10,453 nt of DNA from Planctomycetota bacterium. Its GTDB lineage: Bacteria; Planctomycetota; Phycisphaerae; FEN-1346. The stretch spans positions 1-10,453 of the forward strand of contig JAPLML010000035.1 of assembly GCA_026387055.1 (NCBI GenBank), given 5' to 3'. A program made the position numbers and the translations under genes. Of this stretch, positions 1 through 6,443 are shown in pieces; the first letter of the stretch is position 1, and every line of letters begins with the position of its first letter. The notes under the pieces are model-generated. The model saw only the letters and a program-made list of their open reading frames with translations. It was not told the DNA's origin and searched no databases.

Positions 1-63
1 GTATGCCAAATCCTCGGTCCCCCCACAACCAAAAACCGCGCGGTATGGTAATCCCTCAGTTTC

Positions 64-151
64 GGGTGGCATGGCCACGAGCTGTTGCGTGGCCATGCGC
101 CCCGAAGTTCGCAGGAACATGGCCACGCAAAGGCGCGTGGCCATGCCACCC
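64..151. repeat. Paired-hairpin (REP-doublet-like) repeat, unit A
   Basis: Two hairpins face each other. The first has its stem at 71-79 and 88-96 (ATGGCCACG / CGTGGCCAT). The second has arms at about 118-128 and 134-145. The outer arms GGGTGGCATGGCCACG (64-79) and CGTGGCCATGCCACCC (136-151) are a perfect 16-bp inverted repeat, so the unit could fold as two small hairpins or one long one. It lies just past the stop of the lipoprotein gene on the minus strand, where it could stabilise the 3' end of the transcript (inference). The remaining bases at 1-63 show no gene; they include a self-complementary CCGCGCGG with a short T run after it on the minus strand. Confidence 0.75.
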
Positions 152-173
152 CCGAGGCCTTACGCGGTATGGC

Positions 174-671
174 CTACTTGCCCTGCCCCGGCTCCGCGGC
201 GCGGGTGCGGAAAAGGAAACCGGCCTGCTCCGTCTTGTCCTCGCCCAGCGCCCGGATTTTCCAGCGATACCAGGTGTCGCCCTTGAGCTGCTTTGAGTCC
301 CTGAGGTCGCCCGTCAGGACGACGCCGGCGGGCGGATGAAACGGGTCCAGCGAGGTCGGGCTGACGTCGTGCAGGCCGCTGGCGAACGCAATCTGTCTGC
401 CTTCCGCGTCCGGCTTCGGCGGCTGGGCGGTCTGTCCAAACTCGAGAAGCGTGAAGGAGACGAGCCGCGGGGCGCCCAGAGCGGACGGCAGTCTCCACGT
501 GAACGTGGGCGTGAGGGTCGCCTCCTGGCCCCCGTCGCGCGGCTCGACGGCTTGGATGTGCTTCTCGGGGGGCGCCTCCGGCGGCTTCGGTGCGGGCGGG
601 GCGGGCTCCGACTTGCAGCCGGCTGAAAGCGTGAGCGCGCTTACGAGGGCGAGGACTACAAATCTCAACAT
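174..671 (-). CDS. Small lipoprotein with a likely fibronectin-III/Ig-like domain, function unknown
   Basis: The product has 165 aa. The N-terminus is a lipoprotein signal: hydrophobic residues 2-15 followed by the lipobox LSAGC, with the lipidated Cys at residue 19. A proline-rich linker follows (about residues 23-38, PAPPAPKPPEAPPEK). The rest has the look of one beta-sandwich domain (PTFTWR near residue 55, TWYRWKIRAL near residue 140), as in FN3-like modules, but I cannot name a family. The ATG at 671 was chosen because AAGGAG sits 6 nt upstream; a GTG at 689 is in frame but has no better site. The start overlaps the end of mqnE by 7 nt, which suggests translational coupling. It should be membrane-anchored outside the cytoplasm. 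Whether it has anything to do with menaquinone is unknown. Confidence 0.8.
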   Translation of the reverse strand: MLRFVVLALVSALTLSAGCKSEPAPPAPKPPEAPPEKHIQAVEPRDGGQEATLTPTFTWRLPSALGAPRLVSFTLLEFGQTAQPPKPDAEGRQIAFASGLHDVSPTSLDPFHPPAGVVLTGDLRDSKQLKGDTWYRWKIRALGEDKTEQAGFLFRTRAAEPGQGK

Positions 672-1780
672 GTAGAACTCCTTCTCCACTCGGCCGGGCG
701 CGGCCCCCGCACGATGGGCCGATACAGGGTGTCCCGTTCGACCGGCTCGCCGCCGGCCCCCCGAATGAGGCCCACGAGGTCCGCCGTCGTCAGGCCCTGC
801 GGCGTCCGCGCCCCTGCCGCGTGCGTGATCTCCTCGCGGATGACGGTGCCATCCATATCATCGGCGCCGAACCGGAGGGCCACTTGAGCCAGATCCGGCG
901 TCAGCATGATCCAGAACGCCTTGAGGTGCGGGATGTTGTCCAGCAGGAGACGGCTGGCGGCCATCGTCGCGAGGTCGTCCACGGCCGTCGGGCCGGGCAG
1001 GTCCGCCAGGCGCGTCCCCTCGGGATGGAAGGGCAGGGGGATGAACGCGGCGAAGCCCCCCGCCTCGTCCTGGAGCTCGCGCAGCGCCAGCAGGTGGTCC
1101 ACCCGGTGGGCCGGCGACTCCACGTGCCCATAGAGCATCGTGGCGTTGGTCGGCATGCCGAGGCGGTGCGCCTCGCGATGGACGGCGAGCCACTCTGCGC
1201 CGCTGATCTTTCGCGGGGCGATGCGGCGGCGGACCTCGGGATCGAAGATCTCGGCCCCGCCGCCCGGCAGGCCCGCCAGGCCCGCGGCCTTCAACCGCGC
1301 GAGGACTTCCGCCACCGGGAGGCCCGCCTTCTTCGCGGCGTAGTGCACCTCGACCGCCGGGAACGCCTGGAGGCAGACCTCGGGAAACGCCTCGCGCAGG
1401 CGCCCGAGGAGATCGAGGTAATAGTCGAGGCCGATGTCGGGATGCAGGCCGCCCACGAGGTGAATCTCAGTGACCCCGGCGGCCACGTCGGGCCGGGCGC
1501 GCTCGACGACTTCGTCGGCGGTCAGCAGGTAGCCGCGCTCCTCCCCGGCCCCCGCCCAGAACGCGCACAGGTCGCACCGATTCTCGCAGCGGTTCGTGAA
1601 ATTGACATGCGTGTTGGCTATGTACCACGTGCGCAGGCCATGCTTGCCGCGCCGCACGCGGTCGGCCATCGCCCCGACGTCCAGAAGGTGGCGCGGCTCG
1701 AAGAGCGCCAGGCCGTCCTCGCGCGCGAGGCGCTCGCCGGCCTCGACCTTCGCTTCGATCGTCTTGAGGATGCTTGCCAC
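665..1780 (-). CDS. mqnE: Aminofutalosine synthase MqnE (radical SAM)
   Basis: The product has 371 aa. MqnE carries out the second dedicated step of the futalosine route to menaquinone: it adds the SAM-derived adenosyl group to 3-[(1-carboxyvinyl)oxy]benzoate, with loss of CO2, to give 6-amino-6-deoxyfutalosine. The radical SAM cluster motif CX3CX2C is at Cys65, Cys69 and Cys72 (CENRCDLC). HLVGGLHP (107-114) and LPGGGAEIF (171-179) are typical of MqnE and argue against its relative MqnC. YIANTHVNFTNRC at 53-65 also fits. The start is the GTG at 1780, with GAGG upstream, where family similarity begins; the frame stays open further upstream, but that stretch is antisense to the radical SAM gene and non-coding in character. 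The length is normal for the family. It lies downstream of yraN and tatD on the same strand, separated from the latter by repeats. No other mqn gene is in view. Confidence 0.93.
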   Translation of the reverse strand: MASILKTIEAKVEAGERLAREDGLALFEPRHLLDVGAMADRVRRGKHGLRTWYIANTHVNFTNRCENRCDLCAFWAGAGEERGYLLTADEVVERARPDVAAGVTEIHLVGGLHPDIGLDYYLDLLGRLREAFPEVCLQAFPAVEVHYAAKKAGLPVAEVLARLKAAGLAGLPGGGAEIFDPEVRRRIAPRKISGAEWLAVHREAHRLGMPTNATMLYGHVESPAHRVDHLLALRELQDEAGGFAAFIPLPFHPEGTRLADLPGPTAVDDLATMAASRLLLDNIPHLKAFWIMLTPDLAQVALRFGADDMDGTVIREEITHAAGARTPQGLTTADLVGLIRGAGGEPVERDTLYRPIVRGPRPAEWRRSSTC

Positions 1781-1797
1781 GCTTACCTCTAGGCCTG

Positions 1798-1873
1798 GTG
1801 GCACGGCCGGCTTGCCCGGCCGTGGGGAACCTGTCGAGCGCTCAGCCACGGCCGGACAAGCCGGCCGTGCCAC
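1798..1873. repeat. Paired-hairpin (REP-doublet-like) repeat, unit B
   Basis: The two hairpins have 9-bp stems CACGGCCGG / CCGGCCGTG (1802-1810 with 1816-1824, and 1847-1855 with 1861-1869) and 5-nt loops. The outer arms GTGGCACGGCCGGCTTG (1798-1814) and CAAGCCGGCCGTGCCAC (1857-1873) are a perfect 17-bp inverted repeat. It sits in the gap between the radical SAM remnant and mqnE, inside the probable transcript, 17 nt ahead of the mqnE start. Confidence 0.85.
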
Positions 1874-1888
1874 ACTTCTTCCCCCCAA

Positions 1889-1917
1889 TAGCGCGGCGGT
1901 CAGGAGACCCGCCGCTA
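1889..1917. repeat. Imperfect palindrome next to unit B
   Basis: TAGC plus GGCGG on the left matches CCGCCGCTA on the right, with a 2-nt bulge (extra GC at 1893-1894) in the left arm. It lies 12 nt beyond the stop of the radical SAM frame and just before unit B as transcribed. It may be another member of the intergenic hairpin population or part of a 3' end structure. No T tract follows, so a simple terminator is unlikely. Confidence 0.5.
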
Positions 1918-1928
1918 GAGGAGACCTG

Positions 1929-2120
1929 CTATCCCACCACGTTGAACGCGCGGACCTCGAACGCGACGCCCAGGTCCCGCTCGGCCAGACGCCGGACGGC
2001 TTCCAGGTCAAGGCCCGGGACGGCGACGGCGGTGGCGCGGACTGAGGGGATGCAGCCCTTCGCTCGCCGCAGAAAGTCGCACGCCGCCGCGAAGGCGTTC
2101 GGAACCGTCGGCCGGCACCT
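1929..2120 (-). pseudogene. Out-of-frame C-terminal remnant of the TatD-linked radical SAM domain
   Basis: In the frame shifted by one from the upstream gene, 63 codons from 2120 down to the TAG at 1929-1931 read as a convincing radical SAM C-terminus: CRPTVPNAFAAACDFLRRAK, then PSVRATAVAVPGLDLEA, and an ending AFEVRAFNVVG. Family members of the TatD-linked radical SAM type carry this tail in frame. Here it has no start of its own and is cut off from the N-terminal part by a lesion at about 2115-2121. The stop codon, and the repeats that follow it, look like the ancestral gene end. I treat this as the lost tail of the gene that begins at 3210. Confidence 0.8.
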
Positions 2121-3210
2121 GGCCGTTGGTGTTCAGGCGGGTCCGCAGGCCCCAGCGCGCTTTGACGGCGCGGGCCACTTCCTTGATGACCTCCAGCCGC
2201 AGCGTCGGTTCGCCGAAGCCGCAGAAGACGATCTCCTCGTATTGCGGGGCGCCGCCCTGGTCGAGCGCGGCAAGGATTTCTGCGGCGCTCGGCTCGGCGG
2301 CCAGGCGAAGGTTGTGGCCTTTCACGATCAGCTCGCCCGTGGAACGCGGGCAGAAGACGCAACGGTTCGAGCACGCGTTGGTCACGTTGACGTAGAGGCT
2401 CCGGCGGATCGGATACACCAGGCACTGCCCGCCCGACTTCAGGGGCAGGCCGAAGAGGTTCGCCGCATTGCGCCGCGTGATGCGCCGCACGTCGTCCTCC
2501 GACAGGCCGTACAGGTTCGCCAGGAACCGGATCACGTGCACCACGTAGGCCGGCTCGTTCACTTTGCCGCGCAGGGGCACGGGGGCGCAGTACGGCGAGT
2601 CGGTCTCCACCAGGAGCCGCTCCAGGGGCACCGCGCGGGCGGCCTGGCGGACGTTCTCGGAGTTCGGGAACGTGACGATCCCCGAGAACGAGACGTAGAA
2701 GCCGCGGGCCAGCGCCTCGCGCGCATAGTCCGGCGCGCCGGTGAAACAATGGAAGACGCCGCGCGGCATCGCGCCGGCGGCATCGAGGGCGGCCAGCGTG
2801 TCGGCCTCGGCCTCGCGCGAGTGGATCACGAGGGGCAGGTCGAGGTCGAGGGCCAGCCGGATGCCGCCCGCCAAGACGGCTTGCTGGGCGGGCCGCGGCG
2901 AATGCTCGTAGTGGTAGTCCAGGCCGAACTCGCCGACGGCCACCACCTTCGGCTGCTTCGCCAGGTCCGCGAGCATGGGCCAGTCCACGGCCTTCACCTG
3001 GCCGGCAATATGGGGATGAAAGCCGACGGCCGCGTACAGGAGCTTCTCACGCTGCACAAGCTCGACGACTTGGCGGTTCTCGACCGGCTCGGTGCCGACG
3101 GTGATGACGGCCTCCAGGCCCGCCTCCCGCGCGCGGTCCAGGACTCCCGGCAGGTCATCGGCCAGCCGGCCGTAACTCACGTGGGCGTGCGAATCGACAG
3201 CAAGCTCCAA
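2008..3210 (-). CDS. TatD family hydrolase fused to a radical SAM domain, C-terminus frameshifted
   Basis: The open frame gives 400 aa. Residues 1-255 form a complete TatD metal-dependent DNase/hydrolase: DSHAH (His8, His10), GEFGLDY (Glu94), VIHSREA (His130), HCFTG (His154) and ETDSPY (Asp204) supply the expected two-metal site. From about residue 266 comes a radical SAM domain with the CX3CX2C cluster motif at Cys280, Cys284 and Cys287, and GFGEPT at 331-336. Radical SAM proteins of this type are known beside or fused to TatD; their substrate is unknown. After LNTNGQ (359-364) similarity stops abruptly, and the last 36 residues are arginine-rich out-of-frame sequence. About 35-40 residues of core domain plus the in-frame tail are missing. 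The TatD half should fold; the radical SAM half is probably dead unless the lesion is a sequencing error. The start is uncertain: the TTG at 3210 has GGAG 8 nt upstream, and a TTG at 3216 is also possible; an in-frame ATG at 3300 would start inside a repeat. It lies downstream of yraN. Confidence 0.82.
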   Translation of the reverse strand: MELAVDSHAHVSYGRLADDLPGVLDRAREAGLEAVITVGTEPVENRQVVELVQREKLLYAAVGFHPHIAGQVKAVDWPMLADLAKQPKVVAVGEFGLDYHYEHSPRPAQQAVLAGGIRLALDLDLPLVIHSREAEADTLAALDAAGAMPRGVFHCFTGAPDYAREALARGFYVSFSGIVTFPNSENVRQAARAVPLERLLVETDSPYCAPVPLRGKVNEPAYVVHVIRFLANLYGLSEDDVRRITRRNAANLFGLPLKSGGQCLVYPIRRSLYVNVTNACSNRCVFCPRSTGELIVKGHNLRLAAEPSAAEILAALDQGGAPQYEEIVFCGFGEPTLRLEVIKEVARAVKARWGLRTRLNTNGQVPADGSERLRGGVRLSAASEGLHPLSPRHRRRRPGP

Positions 3211-3238
3211 GTTCAAGGCTCCACGTTCAAAGCGCGCG

Positions 3239-3315
3239 TGTGGCACGGCCGGCCTGCCCGGCCGTGGGGAATACGTGCTGACATCGCCACGGCGGGGCAA
3301 GCCCGCCGTGCCACA
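3239..3315. repeat. Paired-hairpin (REP-doublet-like) repeat, unit C
   Basis: The outer arms TGTGGCACGGC (3239-3249) and GCCGTGCCACA (3305-3315) are an 11-bp inverted repeat. Hairpin 1 has the stem CACGGCCGG / CCGGCCGTG (3244-3252, 3258-3266); hairpin 2 has CACGGCGGG / CCCGCCGTG (3288-3296, 3302-3310). The two differ by a C-G to G-C swap that keeps pairing. The unit fills most of the yraN-tatD gap, starting 4 nt past the yraN stop. Confidence 0.85.
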
Positions 3316-3319
3316 GGGG

Positions 3320-3763
3320 TCACATCAACTGCCCCGAGACGCCGAACGCCCCGGGATAGTGCCGCACGTCCGGCCGCTTGCGGTCCTCGCCCGCAAATCG
3401 GACGGCGATCACGTCGAAGCGGGCCGGGCGGTCCATCGCGCGGCGGTCCGCGAGAAACTTCTTGGCCGCCCCGATCACCCGGCGGCGCTTGGCCGGCGTC
3501 ACGGTCTGCTCCGGCGAGATTTCCGGCTCCCGGCCGTCCTCGGTGGCGCGGCTGCGGACCTCGACAAAGCAGAGGGTGCCGGACCGTTTCTCCTGCGCCA
3601 CCAGGTCCACCTCGCCTTGGCGGTACGTCACGTTGCGGGCGATGATGCGATAGCCGTGGTTCCTCAGGAACTTCTCGGCCGCCTTCTCGCCCGCCCGCCC
3701 CGTCTCCTGGCGCGGCGTGCGCTGGCGGGCCTTCTTTCGGAGGAAACCGAAGATGCTGAGCAT
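3320..3763 (-). CDS. yraN: YraN/UPF0102 family endonuclease-like protein
   Basis: The product has 147 aa, somewhat longer than the usual 120 or so because of a basic N-terminal extension. It shows the family pattern: TGRAGEKAAEKFL at 21-33, RNVTYRQGEVDLVA at 43-56 and FVEVRSR at 66-72. The acidic residues Glu51, Asp53 and Glu68 match the restriction-endonuclease-like core; the usual Lys after FVEV is Arg70. The cellular role of the family is not settled, though a structure-linked or repair nuclease is often proposed. The ATG at 3763 has GAGG 5 nt upstream. It is the first gene after a promoter at 3804-3833 and probably leads an operon with tatD, mqnE and the lipoprotein. Confidence 0.9.
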   Translation of the reverse strand: MLSIFGFLRKKARQRTPRQETGRAGEKAAEKFLRNHGYRIIARNVTYRQGEVDLVAQEKRSGTLCFVEVRSRATEDGREPEISPEQTVTPAKRRRVIGAAKKFLADRRAMDRPARFDVIAVRFAGEDRKRPDVRHYPGAFGVSGQLM

Positions 3764-3803
3764 GCGTGCCTCGCGTGCGACCGCTGGGCCGGTTACCCCT
3801 GAG

Positions 3804-3833
3804 ATTCTAGCCGTGCGGCAGGCGGCTTGTCCA
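3804..3833 (-). promoter_or_regulatory. Sigma-70-type promoter for yraN operon
   Basis: Read on the minus strand, TGGACA (3833-3828) and TAGAAT (3809-3804) are 18 nt apart, each one base off the consensus. Transcription would start near 3797, leaving a leader of about 34 nt before the yraN ATG. Confidence 0.65.
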
Positions 3834-3864
3834 CAGCCGAGGCCGCGGGCGGGCCGAATTTGGG

Positions 3865-3893
3865 TTGCATCGGCCGCGCCTTGCCGATATAGT
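3865..3893 (+). promoter_or_regulatory. Sigma-70-type promoter for tRNA-Gly
   Basis: TTGCAT (3865-3870) and TATAGT (3888-3893) are separated by exactly 17 nt. The predicted start is near 3900, about 59 nt before the mature tRNA. The leader holds a small inverted repeat, AAAGGGT (3924-3930) with ACCCTTT (3941-3947), which may be a 5' processing structure. Confidence 0.7.
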
Positions 3894-3958
3894 AACGCGC
3901 CTGAGGTTGCTCGGTGGGCCCGAAAAGGGTGGTCCCGACGACCCTTTCAAGGCGACGA

Positions 3959-4033
3959 GCGGGCGTAGCTCAGTGGTAGAGCGTCACGTTGCCAACGTGA
4001 ATGTCGTGGGTTCAAGTCCCATCGCCCGCTCCA
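3959..4033 (+). tRNA. tRNA-Gly, anticodon GCC
   Basis: A complete cloverleaf is visible. The acceptor stem is GCGGGCG (3959-3965) with CGCCCGC (4023-4029), discriminator T at 4030 and encoded CCA at 4031-4033. The D arm is GCTC/GAGC. The anticodon stem is TCACG (3984-3988) with CGTGA (3996-4000), and the loop TTGCCAA places the anticodon GCC at 3991-3993. The T arm is GTGGG-TTCAAGT-CCCAT. It decodes GGC and GGU. It has its own promoter and terminator, so it appears to be a single-gene unit. Confidence 0.97.
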
Positions 4034-4076
4034 ATGGCCTTGCGGCGTAAGCGGCTCGACGAGGACCGTGGCTCCG

Positions 4077-4099
4077 GGTCTTTCGAGACCGCTTTTTTT
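4077..4099 (+). terminator. Intrinsic terminator after tRNA-Gly
   Basis: The stem is GGTCT (4077-4081) with AGACC (4086-4090), closed by the very stable TTCG tetraloop and followed after GC by seven T (4093-4099). It lies 44 nt past the tRNA CCA. It should separate the tRNA transcript from tig. Confidence 0.8.
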
Positions 4100-4143
4100 G
4101 TCGCCCGGATTGAGCGGGCGCGGGGTGTAGAATGGCATTGAGC

Positions 4144-4161
4144 CGCCCCGCTTGCGGGGCG
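4144..4161. repeat. Single GC-rich hairpin in the tig leader
   Basis: CGCCCCGC (4144-4151) and GCGGGGCG (4154-4161) are a perfect 8-bp inverted repeat with a 2-base centre, ending 35 nt before the tig ATG. A TAGAAT hexamer at 4128-4133 lies just upstream and could be the -10 of the tig promoter, though no good -35 is seen. The same core recurs at 7379-7402. Confidence 0.55.
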
Positions 4162-4196
4162 AGCGTTTCTCGCAGCCAAGCGAAGGAGTCACGACA

Positions 4197-5648
4197 ATGG
4201 AAGTGACGGTGGAAGTTCTGGCGGCGTGCAGGAAAAAGCTCTCGATCAGCATCCCCCCGGAGGAGATCAAGGCGAAGTTCGAGGAGCGGTTCAGGGAACT
4301 GGAGCGCGAGGCCCAGGTGCCCGGTTTCCGCCCCGGGCGGGCGCCCCGGCGCCTCGTCGAGAAGCGGTTCCACGAGGCCGTGACCGAGGAGGTCCGCGCC
4401 AAGCTCGTCGCCGAGGCCTTCGAGAAGGCCGTCAAGGAGCAGAACCTTGACGTCATCGGCGACCCGGAAATCGACCCTGCCGCCATCAAGATGTCCGACG
4501 ACGGGCCGCTCACGTTCTCGATTGAGCTCGAGGTGCGGCCGGAGTTCGAGCTCCCCGACTACACGGGCATCCCCGTGAGCGCCGAGCGGCCGGAGGTCAC
4601 CGACGAGGGCGTGACGCAGGCCTTGGAGCGCCTCCGCCATTCCTACGGTCGGCTGGAGGGGGTCCTGGCCGACCAGGCGATCCAGCCCGGCGACTTCCTG
4701 ACCTGCGACCTGACGATCCAGGCCGGCGAGACCATGGTCTACGATCGGCAGGGCGTCCGGTTGCCCGTTATCCCCGTCGCCGTCGAGGGGATTCGCCTGG
4801 ACAACCTGCCGGACCTCCTCAAGGGCGCCAAGGTCGGCGACACCCGCTCAGAGAAGATCACGATCGGCCAGGACGCCGAGCGCGAGGACGTGCGCGGCAA
4901 AGAGGCGGAGGTCCGCATCAAGATCAACGCCGCCGAGCACATCGCCGAGCCCGACAACCTCGCCCTGCTGAAGACCATGGATTATGAGGACATGGACTCC
5001 CTGCGGGCGGGCCTCCGCCGCCAGCTCGAAAGCCAGAGCGAGGCCGCCTACAGCCGCGCCCAGGAGCAGGCGATCGAGCAGTGGCTCCTGGAGAAGATTC
5101 CGCTGGAGCTTCCGACCGCCCTGACCGCGCGGCACGCCAACCGCCTGCTGGAGCGGCGGGTGAGGGACCTCCAGTACCGCGGCATCCCGGTCGACGAGAT
5201 CGAGAAGCGCCTCGGCGAAATCCGCGGCGCTACCACCGAGGGAGCGGCCCGCGACCTCAAGCTCCACTTCATCCTCGACGCGATCGCCAAGAAGGAGAAG
5301 GTGGAGGTGACCGACGCCGAGGTCGACGCCCGCGTGCAGATGATCGCGATGCAGTACGGCCGCAAGGCGGACCGCCTGCACGAGGAGATGGAGAAGCAGG
5401 GCACGCTCGAGAGCCTCAAGCAGCAGATCCTGGAAGACAAGGTCCTGCGGGCGCTCCTGGAGAAAGCCAAGGTTACAGCGCCGGGCGGCGAGGCGAAGGT
5501 GGAAGAGAAGCCCGCCGAGGCGGCCCCTCTGGCGCCCGAGCCCATGGCCGAGGAAAAGGCGCCTGAGAGTGAATCCCCGGTCACCGAGGCGAAACCCGAG
5601 GACAAGCCGGCCGAAGGCGCCGCCCCCGGCGAGGTGGAGTCCACCTGA
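4197..5648 (+). CDS. tig: Trigger factor (ribosome-associated chaperone)
   Basis: The product has 483 aa, longer than the usual 430-450. Trigger factor sits at the ribosome exit tunnel and shields nascent chains. The ribosome-binding domain (about 1-115) carries the signature VPGFRPGRAPRRLVEKRF at 41-58. The middle domain (about 160-250) aligns in place with the FKBP-like prolyl isomerase domain, but the usual GFE active-site stretch is absent and replaced by AVEGIRLDNLPDLLKGAKVGDTR-type sequence, so isomerase activity is doubtful. Residues about 255-425 are the helical substrate-binding C domain. Residues 426-483 are an added tail rich in E, P and A, probably disordered. The ATG at 4197 has AAGGAG 8 nt upstream; an in-frame ATG at 4152 lies in a hairpin and lacks similarity. 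It precedes clpP1 by 78 nt, as in the common tig-clpP order. Confidence 0.95.
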   Translation: MEVTVEVLAACRKKLSISIPPEEIKAKFEERFRELEREAQVPGFRPGRAPRRLVEKRFHEAVTEEVRAKLVAEAFEKAVKEQNLDVIGDPEIDPAAIKMSDDGPLTFSIELEVRPEFELPDYTGIPVSAERPEVTDEGVTQALERLRHSYGRLEGVLADQAIQPGDFLTCDLTIQAGETMVYDRQGVRLPVIPVAVEGIRLDNLPDLLKGAKVGDTRSEKITIGQDAEREDVRGKEAEVRIKINAAEHIAEPDNLALLKTMDYEDMDSLRAGLRRQLESQSEAAYSRAQEQAIEQWLLEKIPLELPTALTARHANRLLERRVRDLQYRGIPVDEIEKRLGEIRGATTEGAARDLKLHFILDAIAKKEKVEVTDAEVDARVQMIAMQYGRKADRLHEEMEKQGTLESLKQQILEDKVLRALLEKAKVTAPGGEAKVEEKPAEAAPLAPEPMAEEKAPESESPVTEAKPEDKPAEGAAPGEVEST

Positions 5649-5726
5649 GCCGGCCCCGCGTGTGCGGTAGGGTAGAATGATGTATTGAAAGGCGCAGGTT
5701 GGCGGATAGGGAGGAAGCAATAACCG

Positions 5727-6356
5727 ATGGCCAATCATCCGAACGGCTTTGACGCGGCGGGCCGCCTGGTGCGTCCCTACGCCGCCATGGGGCCCTACCA
5801 GCAGCAGCGGTGGCTCACGCTCTCCGACCTCCTGCTGGAGAACCGCATCGTTTTTCTGGAGGGCGTGATCGACGACGTGGCCTCCAACAACGTGGTCATG
5901 AAGCTCCTGTACCTTCAGAGCGAGAAGCGGAACCAGGAGATCAGCCTTTACATCAACTCGCCCGGCGGCTACGTCTCGAGCACGCTGGCCATCTACGACA
6001 CGATCCAGTTCCTTGACTCGCCGGTCGCCACGTTTGCCATCGGCCTGGTGGCGAGCGGGGCGGCGCTCCTGCTGGCCGGCGGGCGCAAGGGGAAGCGGTT
6101 CTCGCTGCCGCACGCCAAGATCATGCTCCATCAGCCGGCGGGCGAGGTGGGCGGGCAGGCGGCCGACATCGAGATCGCCGCCAAGGAAGTGCTGAGGGAC
6201 AAGGAGACGCTCATCAAGATCTTCGCCGAGCACACCGGGCAGGACCCGGAGAAGATCCGCCGGGAGACCGAGCGCGACCGGTACTTCCCGCCCCAGGAGG
6301 CCACGGAGTGGGGCCTCGTGGATGAGGTCCTCGAGCACCCGGTGGAGGCGAAATGA
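5727..6356 (+). CDS. clpP: ATP-dependent Clp protease proteolytic subunit, divergent paralogue (ClpP1)
   Basis: The product has 209 aa. ClpP forms a 14-subunit chamber that degrades substrates fed by a Clp ATPase. The serine protease triad is present: Ser110 (GLVASGA), His135 (MLHQP) and Asp184 (ERDRYF). The stretch around the serine differs from the norm: GLVASGAALL instead of GQAASMGA. The loop after INSPGG reads YVSSTLAIYDTIQF. The N-terminal region to about residue 28 is longer than usual, with a possible propeptide. The ATG at 5727 has GGGAGGAA 10 nt upstream. The next gene is a more canonical clpP, so the two may form mixed or separate rings (inference). The gap to tig holds a TAGAAT hexamer (5673-5678) but no clear -35, so read-through from tig is possible. 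Confidence 0.93.
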   Translation: MANHPNGFDAAGRLVRPYAAMGPYQQQRWLTLSDLLLENRIVFLEGVIDDVASNNVVMKLLYLQSEKRNQEISLYINSPGGYVSSTLAIYDTIQFLDSPVATFAIGLVASGAALLLAGGRKGKRFSLPHAKIMLHQPAGEVGGQAADIEIAAKEVLRDKETLIKIFAEHTGQDPEKIRRETERDRYFPPQEATEWGLVDEVLEHPVEAK

Positions 6357-6357
6357 C

Positions 6358-6428
6358 GTAGGCCGGGGCGAAGCCCCGGCTCAGGGTCGGTGCGGCAGGT
6401 GTGACGCCGGGGCGTTGCCCCGGCCTAC
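6358..6428. repeat. Paired-hairpin (REP-doublet-like) repeat, unit E, filling the clpP1-clpP2 gap
   Basis: The outer arms GTAGGCCGGGGC (6358-6369) and GCCCCGGCCTAC (6417-6428) are a perfect 12-bp inverted repeat. Each half is a hairpin with the stem GCCGGGGC / GCCCCGGC and a 3-nt loop (6362-6380, 6406-6424). It starts one base after the clpP1 stop and ends directly against AGGAGGAG (6429-6436), the clpP2 ribosome binding site. Each hairpin is preceded by GTAG on its own strand, as in classical GTAG-type REPs. Confidence 0.85.
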
Positions 6429-6443
6429 AGGAGGAGCAGGGAC

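Noticed and set aside
64..151. CRISPR-like array from repeated ATGGCCACG blocks
   Set aside because: The blocks alternate in orientation and form hairpins; there are no direct repeats with uniform spacers and no cas gene.
1..296. Short open frames at the left edge on the plus strand
   Set aside because: They run through the palindromic unit A and antisense to the lipoprotein gene, with no ribosome binding site or plausible protein.
1781..2749. Upstream extension of the mqnE frame to 2749
   Set aside because: The added 323 codons are a shadow of the TatD-radical SAM gene and include a repeat; MqnE similarity starts at the GTG at 1780, which has its own ribosome binding site.
1774..3645. 623-codon open frame on the plus strand
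   Set aside because: It runs antisense through tatD, repeats and yraN and shows no recognisable domain.
5685..5713. TTGAAA at 5685-5690 as -35 of a clpP1 promoter
   Set aside because: No acceptable -10 lies 16-18 nt downstream, and that position overlaps the clpP1 ribosome binding site.
4848..6338. 496-codon open frame on the minus strand
   Set aside because: It is antisense to both tig and clpP1; its composition is that of a shadow frame.
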